This document shows, in pieces, positions 36,982 through 47,273 of a stretch of 64,000 nucleotides of DNA. The notes beneath the pieces are model-generated. The model made no database searches and was not told the DNA's origin. It worked only from the letters and a program-made list of their open reading frames with translations. Origin of the DNA: Microlunatus sp. Gsoil 973 (GTDB lineage: Bacteria; Actinomycetota; Actinomycetes; Propionibacteriales; Propionibacteriaceae); assembly GCF_009707365.1 (NCBI RefSeq), contig NZ_CP046122.1, positions 2,604,001 through 2,668,000 of the forward strand, in the 5' to 3' direction. Each line of letters opens with the position of its first letter. The stretch's first letter is position 1. The position numbers and the translations under genes were made by a program.

Positions 36982-37030
36982 GGCGCCCAGTGTATGAGCC
37001 GTGTCGGCGGCTCAAGTTAGTGTCTGCTGC

Positions 37031-38260
37031 GTGCCCCTGGACTCGTCACCGGACAACCCGCAACCGCTGCGGGTGGTGGCCCATGCCGTCAAAGGCTGGA
37101 TCGAACGGCTGGGCTGGGTGTGGGTCGAGGGCCAGCTGATCGAGATCAACCGGCGGTCCGGATCGCGTACGGTCTTCCTCACCCTGCGCGACAAGCTCGC
37201 CGACGTGTCGGCGAGTGTCGCCATCTCGCCGACCAATCTGGATCTCGCCGGGCCGATCGCCGAGGGCGCCAGCGTCGCGGTTCGCATCCGACCGACCTAC
37301 TACAGCCCGACCGGCAGGTTCTCCTTCTACTGCGAGGAGATCCGCCCGGTCGGCGAGGGCCGGCTGCTTGCCCGGCTGGAGCAGACCAAACGACTGCTGC
37401 AGGCTGAGGGGCTTTTCGATCGGGTGCGGAAGAAGCCGCTGCCGTTCCTGCCCCGGGTTGTCGGACTGATCACCGGCGCCCAGAGCGCGGCAGAACGTGA
37501 TGTGGTGGAGAACGCCCGGCGGCGCTGGCCGGCGGTGTCGATCGAGATCCGCAACACCCTGGTCCAGGGACCACAGGCCACGGCGGAGATCATCCAGGCA
37601 CTGCAACAGCTCGACAGGGCCCAGACCATCGACGTCATCGTGATCGCCCGCGGCGGTGGTTCGCTGGAGGATCTGCTGCCGTTCTCCGACGAAGGGTTGG
37701 TCCGGGCCGTTGCCGCGTGCCGCACTCCGGTGGTCAGTGCCATCGGACATGAGACCGATCAGCCGATCCTCGATCTGGTGGCCGACGTGCGGGCATCGAC
37801 ACCAACCGATGCGGCGCGCCGGATCGTCCCCGACGTCGCCGACGAGCTGTCCCGGGTACGCCAGGCGCGAGAGCGCGGACTGAGCGCGATGACCAAGATC
37901 ATCGAGCGGCAACAGGAGTTCCTGACCGCGACCCGGACCCGGCCGGTGCTCGCCGATCCGACAGCGACGTTCGACCTGCGCTACGAACAGTTGGCCACGC
38001 TGCGGCATCGCGGCTACCGGGCCATGACCCATCTGGTGCATGCCGAATCCACCGCTGTCGAGCACACGCTGGCCCGGGTCCGGGCCATGTCGCCCAAAGC
38101 GACCCTGGAACGCGGCTACTCGATCCTCGTCGACGAGTCCGCAGCGACCGTCTCGGACGCGAGTCAGGTCGCGGAGGCAGATATCGTGATCGCGCACCTG
38201 GCTTCGGGCCGATTGTCGCTGACCGTGACCGAGCGCCGGCTGGCAGAGCGAGAAGAGTGA
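37031..38260 (+). CDS. xseA: Exodeoxyribonuclease VII large subunit
   Basis: 409 aa. The N-terminal OB fold ([20 protein letters not shown]) binds ssDNA; the catalytic domain has [21 protein letters not shown], the [20 protein letters not shown] block and [24 protein letters not shown]-terminal coiled coil follows. The GTG at 37031 is chosen; another in-frame GTG at 37001 would leave only 19 bp to ispH. GTGA at its stop overlaps an alternative xseB start, so the two subunits are translationally coupled. Confidence 0.94.
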   Translation: MPLDSSPDNPQPLRVVAHAVKGWIERLGWVWVEGQLIEINRRSGSRTVFLTLRDKLADVSASVAISPTNLDLAGPIAEGASVAVRIRPTYYSPTGRFSFYCEEIRPVGEGRLLARLEQTKRLLQAEGLFDRVRKKPLPFLPRVVGLITGAQSAAERDVVENARRRWPAVSIEIRNTLVQGPQATAEIIQALQQLDRAQTIDVIVIARGGGSLEDLLPFSDEGLVRAVAACRTPVVSAIGHETDQPILDLVADVRASTPTDAARRIVPDVADELSRVRQARERGLSAMTKIIERQQEFLTATRTRPVLADPTATFDLRYEQLATLRHRGYRAMTHLVHAESTAVEHTLARVRAMSPKATLERGYSILVDESAATVSDASQVAEADIVIAHLASGRLSLTVTERRLAEREE

Positions 38261-38274
38261 GGACCCGACGACCG

Positions 38275-38553
38275 ATGACCGATCGACCCGACGACCAGCA
38301 CACCGACGACCAGCACACCGACGAGCAGCACACCGATCACCACCCCGGCGAGGAGGACCTGTCCGGGCTCAGCTATGAGCAGGCTCGCGAGGAGCTCGTC
38401 TCGGTTGTGCAGCGGCTGGAGTCCGGCGGCGCCCCGCTCGCCGAATCGCTGGCGTTGTGGGAGCGTGGGGAGAGACTGGCCGCCATCTGCCAACAGTGGC
38501 TCGACGGTGCGAAGGCCAAGGTCGAGGCGGCCCGCAACCAGGACGCCGACTGA
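38275..38553 (+). CDS. xseB: Exodeoxyribonuclease VII small subunit
   Basis: 92 aa. The conserved XseB helices are [44 protein letters not shown] at 38257 overlapping the xseA stop is an alternative start; the ATG at 38275 has GAGG about 11 bases upstream. The N-terminus carries three DDQHT repeats from a 15-bp tandem repeat and is acidic and His-rich, an addition to the usual 75-80 aa protein. Confidence 0.9.
   Translation: MTDRPDDQHTDDQHTDEQHTDHHPGEEDLSGLSYEQAREELVSVVQRLESGGAPLAESLALWERGERLAAICQQWLDGAKAKVEAARNQDAD
38290..38334 (+). repeat. 15-bp tandem repeat at the xseB N-terminus
   Basis: Three near-identical 15-bp units (GACGACCAGCACACC at 38290 and 38305, one base changed at 38320) encode DDQHT pentapeptides. 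It resembles the 15-bp array in the ArsR gene in unit length and in acidic/polar coding content, but not in sequence. Confidence 0.85.
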
Positions 38554-38563
38554 GCCGGACGGC

Positions 38564-39568
38564 TCAGGCCCGGGCGACCCCGAAGCGGCGCCGATAATCG
38601 CCCGGCGCAACGCCGACGTGGCGCCGGAAGTGGTCCCGCAGGACGACACCTGAGCTGAAGCCGACCCGATCGGCGATCTCTTCGATCCCAAGATCGGTCT
38701 CCTCCAGCAGCCGCCGCGCCTGGAGGATCCGCTGCTGGGTGATCCACTTGTGTGGCGTGGTGCCGGTCTCGGCCTGGAATTTGCGAGCGAACGTCCGCTC
38801 GCTCATGTTCGCCCGCCTGGCCAGTGACCGCGAGGTGTGCTGAACGACGAGATTCTCCGCGATCCACGGCAGAAGCCCACCCAACGAGGAGGAGTCGTCG
38901 GGGGATAGCGGCCGGTCGACATACTGGGCCTGACCACCGTCGCGATGCGGTGGAACCACCATCCGGCGGGCGATCCGTACGGCGATCTCCTGACCGAGCT
39001 CCCGGCGCACCAGATGCAGTGCTGCATCGATGCCGGCCGACGTGCCGGCGCTGGTGATCACGTCCCCCTCATCCACGTACAGCACATCCGGATCAACCGT
39101 GGTCCTGGGGAACTCGGCCTGGAAATCGCTGCAATACATCCAGTGCGCCGTCGACCGGCGGCCGTCCAGCACTCCCGCCGCGCCGAGCAGGAACCCGCCG
39201 GTGCACAGGCTGAGCAGGATCGCCCCGTCCTCGTGCGCGTGGCGGATCGCCCCGATGATCTCCGGCGGATAGCCGTTCTCACCGCGCGGGGTGGTGGCCG
39301 AGACGATCACCAGGTTGCTGCCGCGTACGCCCTCCAGACCGTGGGTCGCGGTGATCGTGAACGGTGCGGTCGACTTGGCCATCAACGGTCGGTCGGGGTG
39401 CAGCGCACAGATCCGGAATTCGAAGGGTTCGTAGCCCTCCTCACTCCGATCGATGCCGAACACCTCGACGGCCATCGCGAACTCGAACAGCGACACAGGT
39501 TCGGTGAGGATGACGCTGACCCGCTTGAGCGGTGTCACGGGCTTGAGTCGACTGACACCGGACTCCAT
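38564..39568 (-). CDS. GlxA-type AraC regulator with DJ-1/PfpI domain
   Basis: 334 aa. The N-terminal class-I amidotransferase-like domain (VILTEPVSLFEFAMAVEVFGID to about residue 190) keeps a Cys at the elbow (LSLCTGGFLLGAAG), and the C-terminal AraC HTH has RANMSERTFARKFQAETG and IEEIADRVGFSSGVVLRDHFRR. Such regulators often control catabolic genes, sensing a small metabolite. The ATG at 39568 has GGAGG at the right distance; the ORF extends to 39721 without support. It is divergent from a small membrane protein. Confidence 0.88.
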   Translation of the reverse strand: MESGVSRLKPVTPLKRVSVILTEPVSLFEFAMAVEVFGIDRSEEGYEPFEFRICALHPDRPLMAKSTAPFTITATHGLEGVRGSNLVIVSATTPRGENGYPPEIIGAIRHAHEDGAILLSLCTGGFLLGAAGVLDGRRSTAHWMYCSDFQAEFPRTTVDPDVLYVDEGDVITSAGTSAGIDAALHLVRRELGQEIAVRIARRMVVPPHRDGGQAQYVDRPLSPDDSSSLGGLLPWIAENLVVQHTSRSLARRANMSERTFARKFQAETGTTPHKWITQQRILQARRLLEETDLGIEEIADRVGFSSGVVLRDHFRRHVGVAPGDYRRRFGVARA

Positions 39569-39666
39569 CAGCACCTCCACGATTGGCGGCCCGCCACGGT
39601 CGGTGGCAGGATTTCGTCGTCGCCCGTCGATTTTGCCACTGGCCACCCCTGAGGACCAGTCCGAGA

Positions 39667-39903
39667 ATGGACGACATGATCGGTCTGTTGCTTCTGGCCG
39701 TGCTGGTCGCCGGTTGCGCACCAGCCTTCCTCGCCGAGCGCCCGGGTCCGAACGGGTGGCAGTTGATCATGCGCCCGATCCGCAGAATCCTCCTGTCCAT
39801 TGACAGAATCGAGGAAGCCACCCGCCGCCGCAGGGACGTCTACGAGACCGTCTCGCGACTCACCATCGACCTCAGCTCGCGGACCGGCGGGCGCGATTCC
39901 TGA
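39667..39903 (+). CDS. Small single-helix membrane protein
   Basis: 78 aa. A hydrophobic segment (residues 5-23, LLLLAVLVAGCAPAF) is followed by a basic, amphipathic tail (RPIRRILLSIDRIEEATRRRRDVYETV). The LVAGC looks lipobox-like, but the segment is too short and lacks N-terminal positive charge for a secure lipoprotein call. No family recognised. The gene is divergent from the GlxA-type regulator, 98 bp apart. Confidence 0.5.
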   Translation: MDDMIGLLLLAVLVAGCAPAFLAERPGPNGWQLIMRPIRRILLSIDRIEEATRRRRDVYETVSRLTIDLSSRTGGRDS

Positions 39904-39989
39904 CAGCAGAATCGGGTTGGCGAGAATCTTTCGAAGACTGTCGTTCCTGCCACTGTTGGTGGCGGCCGGAACGGTCGAGACTTGATCAC

Positions 39990-40304
39990 ATGGTGCTGAT
40001 GATGATCTTGACCGCGGTACTGATCGCCGCGCTGCTGATCGGTCTGGAGCGGACCGCCCACCGGTACGGCGCCCGGCCGGATGACCGCCCGACGGCGGGC
40101 TCGGAGGACGCCGACCACCGCCGGACCGTTGCCGAGTTGCGGGCCACCGCACAGCGGCCGTCGACCGCGACGTCGACTCCGACCGCGACTCCGACCGCGA
40201 CTCCGACCGCGACTACGACTTCTGCGGCTGCAACAACCCCACGTACGTCTCCAGCAGCGAATAGCTCACATCCCCGGCCACGATCGCTGTCACGCGCGGC
40301 GTAG
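39990..40304 (+). CDS. Small membrane protein with Thr/Pro-rich tail (doubtful)
   Basis: 104 aa. A membrane helix (residues 2-18, VLMMILTAVLIAALLIG) precedes a charged stretch and a TPTATPTA-type tail from a 12-bp tandem repeat (40177-40212). Its last 92 bp overlap the convergent DUF4245 gene, so the true 3' end may be earlier or the tail may be shifted in frame. The hydrophobic N-terminus argues that at least the first 50 codons are real. Confidence 0.4.
   Translation: MVLMMILTAVLIAALLIGLERTAHRYGARPDDRPTAGSEDADHRRTVAELRATAQRPSTATSTPTATPTATPTATTTSAAATTPRTSPAANSSHPRPRSLSRAA
40177..40212 (+). repeat. 12-bp tandem repeat
   Basis: Three exact copies of CTCCGACCGCGA (40177, 40189, 40201). They code for a Thr-Pro-Thr-Ala tail in the small membrane protein reading frame and lie just outside the 3' end of the DUF4245 gene. 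Confidence 0.8.
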
Positions 40305-40779
40305 CGAGGACCAGAGATCGGGTTCGGTCGTCATCGGTGACCAGCCGCTTCCAGGTCCGGCCGTCGACGGTGCTGGTGCCGTCCGGGGCGCCCTGCCGGG
40401 AGAGATCATCGACCATCTCCTTGGCACGGATGTCGCCCTGATCGAGCTCGATGTACAGATCGGAATCGGTCAGCACGCCGAGCTGCCAGCGATTGCGTAC
40501 CGAATCGCTGCCGGTCGGATCCGGCTGGCCGACCCGGGTCCAGGAAACCCGGGTTGCCCGCCACCCGGCGGGCAGTTCGACCGGCGCGAGGACCTGGTAC
40601 GGCGCCTGCTGGCCGGCCCGGATGGCGACTGGCTTCCAGTCGACGGTCTCGACCTCGGCGTCCCGCGGCCCCTGGCCGAAGATCGCGACGATGATCGCCA
40701 ACGGAACCAGGATGACCACCAGCGACAGCACCATGTCCCGCCCGGTGGTCGGCCTTTTCGCCTGCGCCATTCCTGACAT
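40213..40779 (-). CDS. DUF4245 family membrane-anchored protein
   Basis: 188 aa. One N-terminal helix (residues 18-36, [19 protein letters not shown]) anchors an extracytoplasmic domain with [24 protein letters not shown] split over two strands, [12 protein letters not shown] and [15 protein letters not shown] near the end. DUF4245 proteins sit next to glpX/fumC in many actinobacteria (Rv1100 in M. tuberculosis); function unknown. Starts at 40779 or 40770. It is divergent from fumC; no glpX is seen. Confidence 0.85.
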   Translation of the reverse strand: MSGMAQAKRPTTGRDMVLSLVVILVPLAIIVAIFGQGPRDAEVETVDWKPVAIRAGQQAPYQVLAPVELPAGWRATRVSWTRVGQPDPTGSDSVRNRWQLGVLTDSDLYIELDQGDIRAKEMVDDLSRQGAPDGTSTVDGRTWKRLVTDDDRTRSLVLATPRVTAIVAGDVSYSLLETYVGLLQPQKS

Positions 40780-40889
40780 CCTGTTCCGCTGCCGCGTTCC
40801 TGCCCGTCGCCGCGGTCCGGTCCAACGGCTGGGTGATGCGGGGGGCGACCCCCTACGTCCCCGCACTGGGTACGGGTAAGAATGAGCCT

Positions 40890-42305
40890 ATGAGCGATAC
40901 CGCCGATGAGCCAATCGAGCAGTTCAGGATCGAGCACGACACGATGGGCGAGGTGCGGGTCCCCGCAGCGGCTCTGTGGAAGGCCCAGACCCAGCGCGCG
41001 GTGGAGAACTTCCCCATCTCGTTCCGGCCGATCGATCCGGCGTTGATCGCCGCGCTGGCCCGGATCAAGGGTGCGGCCGCAACGACGAACGCTCGGCTCG
41101 GTGTCGTCGACGAATCGATGGCCAAGGCGATCAGCCAGGCCGCCGCCGACGTGGCCGCCGGTGAGCACGACGATGAGTTCCCGATCGATGTGTTCCAGAC
41201 CGGCTCCGGCACGTCCAGCAACATGAACACCAACGAGGTGATCAGTTCCCTGGCGACAAGGATCCTGGGCAGCGCGGTCCATCCCAATGATCATGTCAAC
41301 GCGTCGCAGTCCTCCAACGATGTCTTCCCCAGCGCGATCCACATCGCCACCACCGACGGCCTGATCAACACGCTGGCGCCGGCGCTGGAGCACTTGCGCG
41401 AGGCGCTGTCGGCCAAGGCCGACGAGTTCGCCGATGTGGTGAAGAACGGCCGCACCCACCTGATGGATGCAACACCGGTCACCCTCGGTCAGGAGTTCGG
41501 CGGCTACGCGGCGCAGGTCAACAACGGGATCGAGCGGATCAAGGCGGCCCTCCCCCGCGTCGCCGAACTGCCGCTGGGTGGCACCGCGGTCGGCACCGGG
41601 ATCAACACCCCTGCCGGGTTCGCCGCATCGGTGATCAAGATCATCGCCGAGGAGACCGGGCTGCCGCTGACCGAGACCCGCAACCACTTCGAGGCACAGG
41701 GCAGCCAGGACAGCATCGTCGAGGCATCCGGCGCCCTCAAGACGGTCGCGGTCAGCCTGACCAAGATCGCCAACGACATCCGCTGGATGGGCTCCGGCCC
41801 GCGCTCCGGTCTGGGCGAGATCAGCCTGCCCGACCTGCAGCCGGGGTCCTCGATCATGCCGGGGAAGGTGAACCCGGTGCTGTGCGAGGCGACGATCATG
41901 GTGTCGGCCCAGGTGATCGGGAACGACACCACGATCACGGTGGCCGGCGCCCAGGGCAACTTCGAGCTCAATGTGATGCTGCCGGTGATCGCACGCAACA
42001 TCCTGGAGTCGATCCGGCTGCTGGCCAACGTCTCCCGGTTGTTCGCCGACCGCTGCATCGCGGGCATCACCGCCAATGTCGAGCATGATCGCCAACTGGC
42101 CGAGTCGTCACCGTCGATCGTCACTCCCCTGAACCGCTACATCGGCTACGAGAACGCCGCGGCCGTGGCCAAGCAGGCCCTCAAGGAGGGCCGGACGATC
42201 CGCGAGGTCGTGATCGACAAGGGTTTCGTCGCCGACGGCAAGTTGACCGAGGAGCAGTTGGACGCCGCCCTCGACGTCCTCGCGATGACCCGCCCACCCC
42301 AGTAA
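40890..42305 (+). CDS. fumC: Fumarate hydratase class II
   Basis: 471 aa TCA-cycle enzyme, fumarate to L-malate. The family signature [11 protein letters not shown] is near residue 327, with [29 protein letters not shown] and [17 protein letters not shown] marking the fumarase/aspartase superfamily; the [11 protein letters not shown] wording favours fumarase over aspartase. The ATG at 40890 is chosen; the ORF opens earlier at 40833 without a binding site. In M. tuberculosis this gene adjoins glpX and DUF4245. Confidence 0.95.
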   Translation: MSDTADEPIEQFRIEHDTMGEVRVPAAALWKAQTQRAVENFPISFRPIDPALIAALARIKGAAATTNARLGVVDESMAKAISQAAADVAAGEHDDEFPIDVFQTGSGTSSNMNTNEVISSLATRILGSAVHPNDHVNASQSSNDVFPSAIHIATTDGLINTLAPALEHLREALSAKADEFADVVKNGRTHLMDATPVTLGQEFGGYAAQVNNGIERIKAALPRVAELPLGGTAVGTGINTPAGFAASVIKIIAEETGLPLTETRNHFEAQGSQDSIVEASGALKTVAVSLTKIANDIRWMGSGPRSGLGEISLPDLQPGSSIMPGKVNPVLCEATIMVSAQVIGNDTTITVAGAQGNFELNVMLPVIARNILESIRLLANVSRLFADRCIAGITANVEHDRQLAESSPSIVTPLNRYIGYENAAAVAKQALKEGRTIREVVIDKGFVADGKLTEEQLDAALDVLAMTRPPQ

Positions 42306-42470
42306 TCCGCCGAGGGGTCACAAAATCCCTGATCCGTGCGGCGTGTCGCGAGCCGGTTGAACCATCGGACTGTCGGCGGCGCGGGGTTTACTGCCATCCC
42401 AGTAGTAGGGGCGGAATTTTCCGACCCTGCCCAGCGATCCGGCGAGGGCGCCGGGATGCAAGGAGCAGCG

Positions 42471-43241
42471 ATGGCAGCAACATTCGGCAGGTCCGACGAC
42501 CTGAAGGGCGCGAGCTTCGACCACGTGGCGCTTTCGGGGGCGCGGTTCGTCGCCTCCGACCTCTCCGCGGTGGTGATGCGTGGGGTCGACGCCCATGACC
42601 TGGAGATCGACGATCCCTGGCTGGTCGAGGGCGGCGGCGGCAACCTGATCGTCAACGGCGTCAACATCGCGCCGTACGTCGACGCGCAACTCAACCAGCG
42701 ATTCCCGGGCCGCGATCTGCGGGTCGCCCGGCATCCCGACGGTCTGCGTGATGCCTGGGCGGCCGTGGAGGCGACCTGGACCCAGACCTGCCGACGGGTC
42801 GCGGCCATGCCGCCCGGCACGGTCGATATTTCCGTCGCCGGTGAATGGTCCTTCGCCCAGACCCTTCGGCATCTGGTGCTGGCGACCGACATGTGGCTGG
42901 GCAAGGCGGTGCTGGAGGTCGAGCAGCCGTTCCATCCGATCGGGTTGAGCGACTCCGGTGGCGAAGCAGACAGCCAGGCGGACGCCTTCGCGGGTTCCCC
43001 GGGCGGTCCGCCGTACGACGAGGTGCTCGCCGCCCGTGCGGACCGCCTGGCGATGGTCCGCGGTTTCCTGGCGACGGTGAGCACAAAGACGCTGGCACAG
43101 ACCCGGAAGAACCCGCACGCTCCGGAGTACGACGAGACGGTGCTGTCCTGCCTGCACACCATCCTCGAGGAGGAGTGGGAACACCACCGCTACGCCGTAC
43201 GCGATCTGGATGCGATCGAGCGGGAACGCTTGGGGGCCTGA
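42471..43241 (+). CDS. DinB-family protein with pentapeptide-like N-terminus
   Basis: 256 aa. The first 60 residues have pentapeptide-like turns (LKGASFDHVALSGARFVASDLSA split in five-residue steps). From about residue 95 it is a DinB four-helix bundle with candidate metal-binding His in FAQTLRHLVLATDMWLG and EEEWEHHRYAVRDLD. DinB-like proteins often are thiol-dependent (mycothiol) transferases, which suits this organism. The ATG at 42471 has AAGGAG 6 bases upstream. Confidence 0.78.
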   Translation: MAATFGRSDDLKGASFDHVALSGARFVASDLSAVVMRGVDAHDLEIDDPWLVEGGGGNLIVNGVNIAPYVDAQLNQRFPGRDLRVARHPDGLRDAWAAVEATWTQTCRRVAAMPPGTVDISVAGEWSFAQTLRHLVLATDMWLGKAVLEVEQPFHPIGLSDSGGEADSQADAFAGSPGGPPYDEVLAARADRLAMVRGFLATVSTKTLAQTRKNPHAPEYDETVLSCLHTILEEEWEHHRYAVRDLDAIERERLGA

Positions 43242-43347
43242 CGGAGCGGTCGTACAGTGAACTGAAGAGACACCAAGGCAGCAGCCCTGTCATCGATCAC
43301 CATCATCGAAGCCGGTACCGATCACCGACAGGAAGGGAAGCTGGGAG

Positions 43348-43683
43348 ATGTCCGTCTCGCACGCACCGTCGTTCCTGCACACCCATCATGGGCTCCATCG
43401 ACGCACAGAGCGCCGGAGCCGCACAGAACTGAACCGTCGGCACAAGGCCAACCTGATTCTCGGCGGGGTCGGGATCTTCCTGTTCGGGGTCCTGGTGACC
43501 GGCTTCATCGGCCTGGCCACCACCGCCGCCCCCAGGCCCGGCCCCAGTTCCAGCTACGGAGCCGACGGCAGTTGGTATGTGTCGCCGCCGCACATGGCGA
43601 CGTTGTGGTTGGCCGTGATCATGATGTCTGTCGTCGCGCTCTTCGCGTACGGCCTGATCACGGCCAACCACAACCAGCAGTGA
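43348..43683 (+). CDS. Small two-helix membrane protein
   Basis: 111 aa. A His/Arg-rich N-terminus is followed by helices at residues 36-57 (ILGGVGIFLFGVLVTGFIGL) and 84-104 (LWLAVIMMSVVALFAYGLI). No family recognised. It ends 9 bp from the convergent amidase gene. GGGAG lies just before the ATG. Confidence 0.65.
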   Translation: MSVSHAPSFLHTHHGLHRRTERRSRTELNRRHKANLILGGVGIFLFGVLVTGFIGLATTAAPRPGPSSSYGADGSWYVSPPHMATLWLAVIMMSVVALFAYGLITANHNQQ

Positions 43684-43692
43684 CTGCTCAGG

Positions 43693-45636
43693 TCACCACG
43701 TCATCTTGACGACGTCGACATCCGACGCCTTGACGAACATGATCCGGTGACCGAAGGAGATCTGCAGGTACTTCGTCGCGCCCCTGACGTCGACGTGGTC
43801 CGTCGGCGGTTTGCCGTCGAACTCGACCGCACGGTAGTAGTCGGTCGACACGGTGGCGTCCTCCAGCACTGCGGCCTGCCCCGCCTTGAGCTGGTAGGAC
43901 AGCGGCGCGGTGCCCTGATCAGGGATGCCGGCCGGGTAGGCCGATGACTCCGGGTAGGCCCGACCGTAGGTGGTCACCGCGGCGACTCCCAGCTTCGGCT
44001 TCACCAGGTACCCACCGACGTTCATCGCGGTGGGATGACGGGCCGGGTTGTAGAACCACCCCTCCTGGCCGAGATACCAGACCGCGGTCCAGTCACCCTG
44101 CCGGTCGGCGACGGCGAAATCCTCGCCGGCCATGGCTCGCGCTCCGACATCGGCGACCTGGGTCGTGCTCGCCGATCCGTCACGGTGCAGGTCGATGTCC
44201 TTGACCAGCGGCGCGTCGGCATTCGGCTCGGTGTGCAGGTAGACGAAGTTGGTGCCCTGCTCCGGGCACGGTTGGCCTGCGGTCGTGCACCCGGTCACGG
44301 GCTGCTGGTTGCCGTCGAAGCCCGGATTGATCCGTACGGCAGATCGGCTCGGCGCATAGCCGGACGCTTCGAAGGGCGCACCCAGCAGATCGAAGTAGTG
44401 CTCCCAATCCCAGTACGGGCCCGGATCCCAGTGCATGCCGGCCACGGTCGAGGCCTGGGTGCCCGGCACCGTGTCGTGGCCGAGGATGTGCGCCCGGTCC
44501 AGCGGGATGTTCCACTTGTGTGCCAGATACCTCACCAGCCTGGCCGAGTTGCGGTAGAGGACCTCGGTGTACCAGGTGGCGCCCTGAGCGGCGAAGCCTT
44601 CGTGCTCGATGCCGATCGAGTGCTCGTTGATGTACCAGTTGCCGGCGTGCCAGCCGACGTTCTTGGTGGCGATGTGCTGGGCCACCAGTCCGTCGGAGGA
44701 CCGCATCGAGTAGTGCCAGCCGAGGTACGTCGGGTCCTGCACCAGTTGCAGGGTGGTATCCCAGCTCGCCTCGGTGTCGTGGATCACGATGTAGTCGACC
44801 GTGGGGCCCGCCGGGGTGTCCCGCGCCGCCGTGTCGTAGTTGCCGTAGTCCCCGCCGCCGGTCTCCTGATAGGGCGCCGGAACCCATTCGCAGTCCAGGC
44901 CGGCCGGGCACTCGATGTTGGGGTTGGCCGGCGGAGTTGTCAGGTGGAGCTTGGCCAACTGCGCGGTCTTGGGCGTGACCGCCCGAGCGGACATGGTGAC
45001 CCGGGTTCCGTCGTCTGTGGTACGGGAGGCGCCGTCGCTCAACGCGGCGTACACATCGTCGGCGAACGTCGTTGCGGTCGCCCTGTCGGTCGAGCCGCTG
45101 GCCGCGGCAACCGTCGCGTACCACTGGCCCGGGTCGGTCGATGCCCCGGTGGGCAGCCCGAGCGAGCGCTGTTCCTGGGCGAGCAGCGCGGCCCCGCCGC
45201 GGATGTTGGCGGCCGGATCGGTCCGCAGTTGCGCTCGGTCGACGCCGAGCAGCCGTGCCGCCCGGCCGAGCGTGTCCACCGCCTGTGGGTTCGGCGCGCG
45301 GTCGGCGTGCTGTTTACCGGCACCGTCGGCGGCGAAGAGGGTGCCGTCGATCAGGTTCATCGGGCCGTAGCCGCCGTCGGTGTTGTGCTGACCGGCGTGG
45401 GCGTCCCAGCGGGTCTGGGCGTACGCCAGCGCCTCCAGCACTGCTTCGGGGACGCCGAACTCGGCAGACGCCAGGTGGAAGTCCGCGGCGCGTCCGGTCG
45501 GGTGCGGGTCGGCCGTGGCCTGAGTCGCTGTGCCGATCGTCAGCGCCCCGATCGCCGCGAGGGCCGACGCGCCGGCGACCAGTCGACGCGTCGAGGCCCG
45601 CAGCCTTACGGAAGTGATCATCCGTTGGATCATCAT
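43693..45636 (-). CDS. Secreted N-acetylmuramoyl-L-alanine amidase
   Basis: 647 aa. Signal peptide residues 1-42 (LVAGASALAAIGALTIGTATQATA), then an N-terminal helical domain of unknown function, then Amidase_2/PGRP from about residue 280: YIVIHDTEASWDTT (zinc His), HYSMRSSDGLVAQHI, NEHSIGIEHEGFA and ILGHDTVPGT with HWDPGPYWDW carrying the second zinc His. The C-terminal 180 residues look like SH3-type wall-binding repeats (VYLHTEPNADAPLVKDI). Cleaves the amide between MurNAc and the stem peptide. GGAGG lies 5 bases before the ATG. Confidence 0.9.
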   Translation of the reverse strand: MMIQRMITSVRLRASTRRLVAGASALAAIGALTIGTATQATADPHPTGRAADFHLASAEFGVPEAVLEALAYAQTRWDAHAGQHNTDGGYGPMNLIDGTLFAADGAGKQHADRAPNPQAVDTLGRAARLLGVDRAQLRTDPAANIRGGAALLAQEQRSLGLPTGASTDPGQWYATVAAASGSTDRATATTFADDVYAALSDGASRTTDDGTRVTMSARAVTPKTAQLAKLHLTTPPANPNIECPAGLDCEWVPAPYQETGGGDYGNYDTAARDTPAGPTVDYIVIHDTEASWDTTLQLVQDPTYLGWHYSMRSSDGLVAQHIATKNVGWHAGNWYINEHSIGIEHEGFAAQGATWYTEVLYRNSARLVRYLAHKWNIPLDRAHILGHDTVPGTQASTVAGMHWDPGPYWDWEHYFDLLGAPFEASGYAPSRSAVRINPGFDGNQQPVTGCTTAGQPCPEQGTNFVYLHTEPNADAPLVKDIDLHRDGSASTTQVADVGARAMAGEDFAVADRQGDWTAVWYLGQEGWFYNPARHPTAMNVGGYLVKPKLGVAAVTTYGRAYPESSAYPAGIPDQGTAPLSYQLKAGQAAVLEDATVSTDYYRAVEFDGKPPTDHVDVRGATKYLQISFGHRIMFVKASDVDVVKMTW

Positions 45637-45691
45637 GTGGCCTCCGGGAGTGAGGGTGAGGGAATGACCGTGGGTGACGATCAGTCAATCA

Positions 45692-45706
45692 CTTTCGTCC
45701 CGAAAG
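45692..45706 (-). terminator. Short hairpin after PhoH gene
   Basis: CTTTCG (45692-45697) and CGAAAG (45701-45706) with a 3-base loop lie between the PhoH stop and the amidase start on the minus strand. No U-tract follows. It may be a weak terminator or a leader hairpin of the amidase message. Confidence 0.4.
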
Positions 45707-45736
45707 CGCACTACGGTGTTTTGTTTCAGTCCTGAG

Positions 45737-47093
45737 TCAGCGCGGTAACTCCTCCAGAAGGTCGGTGACCAACGCAGCGATCGGTGACCGTTCCGAACGG
45801 TGCAGCGTGACGTGGGCGAACAGCGGATGGCCCTTGAGCTTCTCGATCACTGCCACCACCCCGTCGTGCCGGCCGACCCGGAGATTGTCCCGTTGGGCGA
45901 TGTCGTGGGTCAGCACGACGCGGGAATCCTGACCGATCCGCGACAGGACGGTCAGCAACACGTTGCGTTCGAGGGACTGGGCCTCGTCGACGATCACGAA
46001 GGCATCGTGCAGTGATCGGCCCCGGATGTGGGTCAGTGGAAGCACTTCGAGCAGACCGCGTTCCAGCACCTCGTCGATCACCACCTTGGAGGTGATCGCG
46101 CCGAGCGTGTCGAAGACCGCCTGGGCCCACGGGTTCATCTTCTCCCCCTTCGGTGCCGGGCAGATAGCCGAGCTCCTGGCCGCCGACTGCATAGAGCGGA
46201 CGGAAGACGATCACCTTGGAATGCTGCTGCCGTTCCAGCACGGCCTCCAGACCGGCACACAACGCCAGCGCGGACTTGCCGGTCCCTGCCCGGCCGCCCA
46301 ACGAAACGATGCCGACACCGGGGTCCAACAGCAGGTCCAGCGCCACTCGTTGTTCCGCCGATCGGCCGTGGATGCCGAACGCGTCCCGGTCGGTGTTGAT
46401 CAACTTCACATCCTTGTTCGGCGTCACCCGGCCGAGCGCAGTCGCCGTACCGGTGGTCAGCACAACGCCGGTATGGCAAGGCAGATCACGGGCCCGCTCC
46501 AGATCGACAGTGCCGGACTCGTACAATCGATCAAGATCATCGACGCATACCGCGACCTCCGTCATCCCGGTCCACCCGGAGTCGGGAGAGAGTTCGGCCC
46601 GGTACTCCTCGGCGGGAAGACCGACCGATGAGGCCTTGACCCGCATCGGCAGATCCTTGCTGACGAGGACGACGTCGCGGCCCTCCTTGGCGAAATTCAA
46701 CGCAACGGCGAGGATCCGCGAGTCGTTGTCGCCGAGCCGGAATCCGACCGGCAGCACCTGCGGGTCGGTGTGGTTGAGCTCGACGTGAATGGTGCCGCCC
46801 TCCTCGTTCACCGGGAGGGGCGCGTCCAGCCGGCCGTGCTTGATCCGCAGATCATCCAGGCTGCGCAGCGCTTCACGAGCGAAATAGCCGAGTTCGGGGT
46901 GATGCCGTTTGGCCTCAAGTTCGCTGATCACCACAACCGGTAGGACGACGTCGTGTTCGGCGAACCGGCGAAGGGCCCGGGGATCGCTCAACAGGACGGA
47001 TGTGTCGATCACATAGGTGCGCTGGCCCGGGCGGGCGGTCTCGTTGCTGCTGTCGAGGTTGGTATCGACCGGGTCTGACGTTGCTCTGGGCAC
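45737..47093 (-). CDS. phoH2: PIN domain-PhoH ATPase (PhoH2), frameshifted
   Basis: About 451 aa when corrected. An N-terminal PIN RNase domain ([39 protein letters not shown]) is fused to a PhoH RNA helicase/ATPase domain ([16 protein letters not shown] Walker [14 protein letters not shown] Walker B in the second frame). PhoH2 proteins unwind and cleave RNA. The break is in a run of five C at 46144-46148 (G on the coding strand); removing one base joins [14 protein letters not shown]. It ends 100 bp before the amidase gene. Matches Rv1095 in content and neighbourhood. Confidence 0.9.
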
Positions 47094-47272
47094 TCTCGGT
47101 CCTCACTGGGGGCCGCGCGACACTGTCACCCGGCCCCACGTGCTCACGTGGTCGGCCGGGGCGGACAGTCGCTCGACGTCGAGTCTGCTGTCCGGTGACG
47201 CGCTCGCACAAGGTGCATTCGCTGCCTCCCCGGCGGGACACTTCCCCATGTCCCGCACCAGCAACGCTAGCG
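47094..47272. promoter_or_regulatory. PhoH upstream region with CACGTG hairpin
   Basis: No gene. CCACGTG (47136-47142) and CACGTGG (47145-47151) form a 7-bp perfect inverted repeat; with the flanking CCGGCC/GGCCGG it extends to about 47130-47160. It is 43 bp upstream of the PhoH start (minus strand), where a promoter or 5' leader is expected. Confidence 0.45.
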
Positions 47273-47273
47273 C

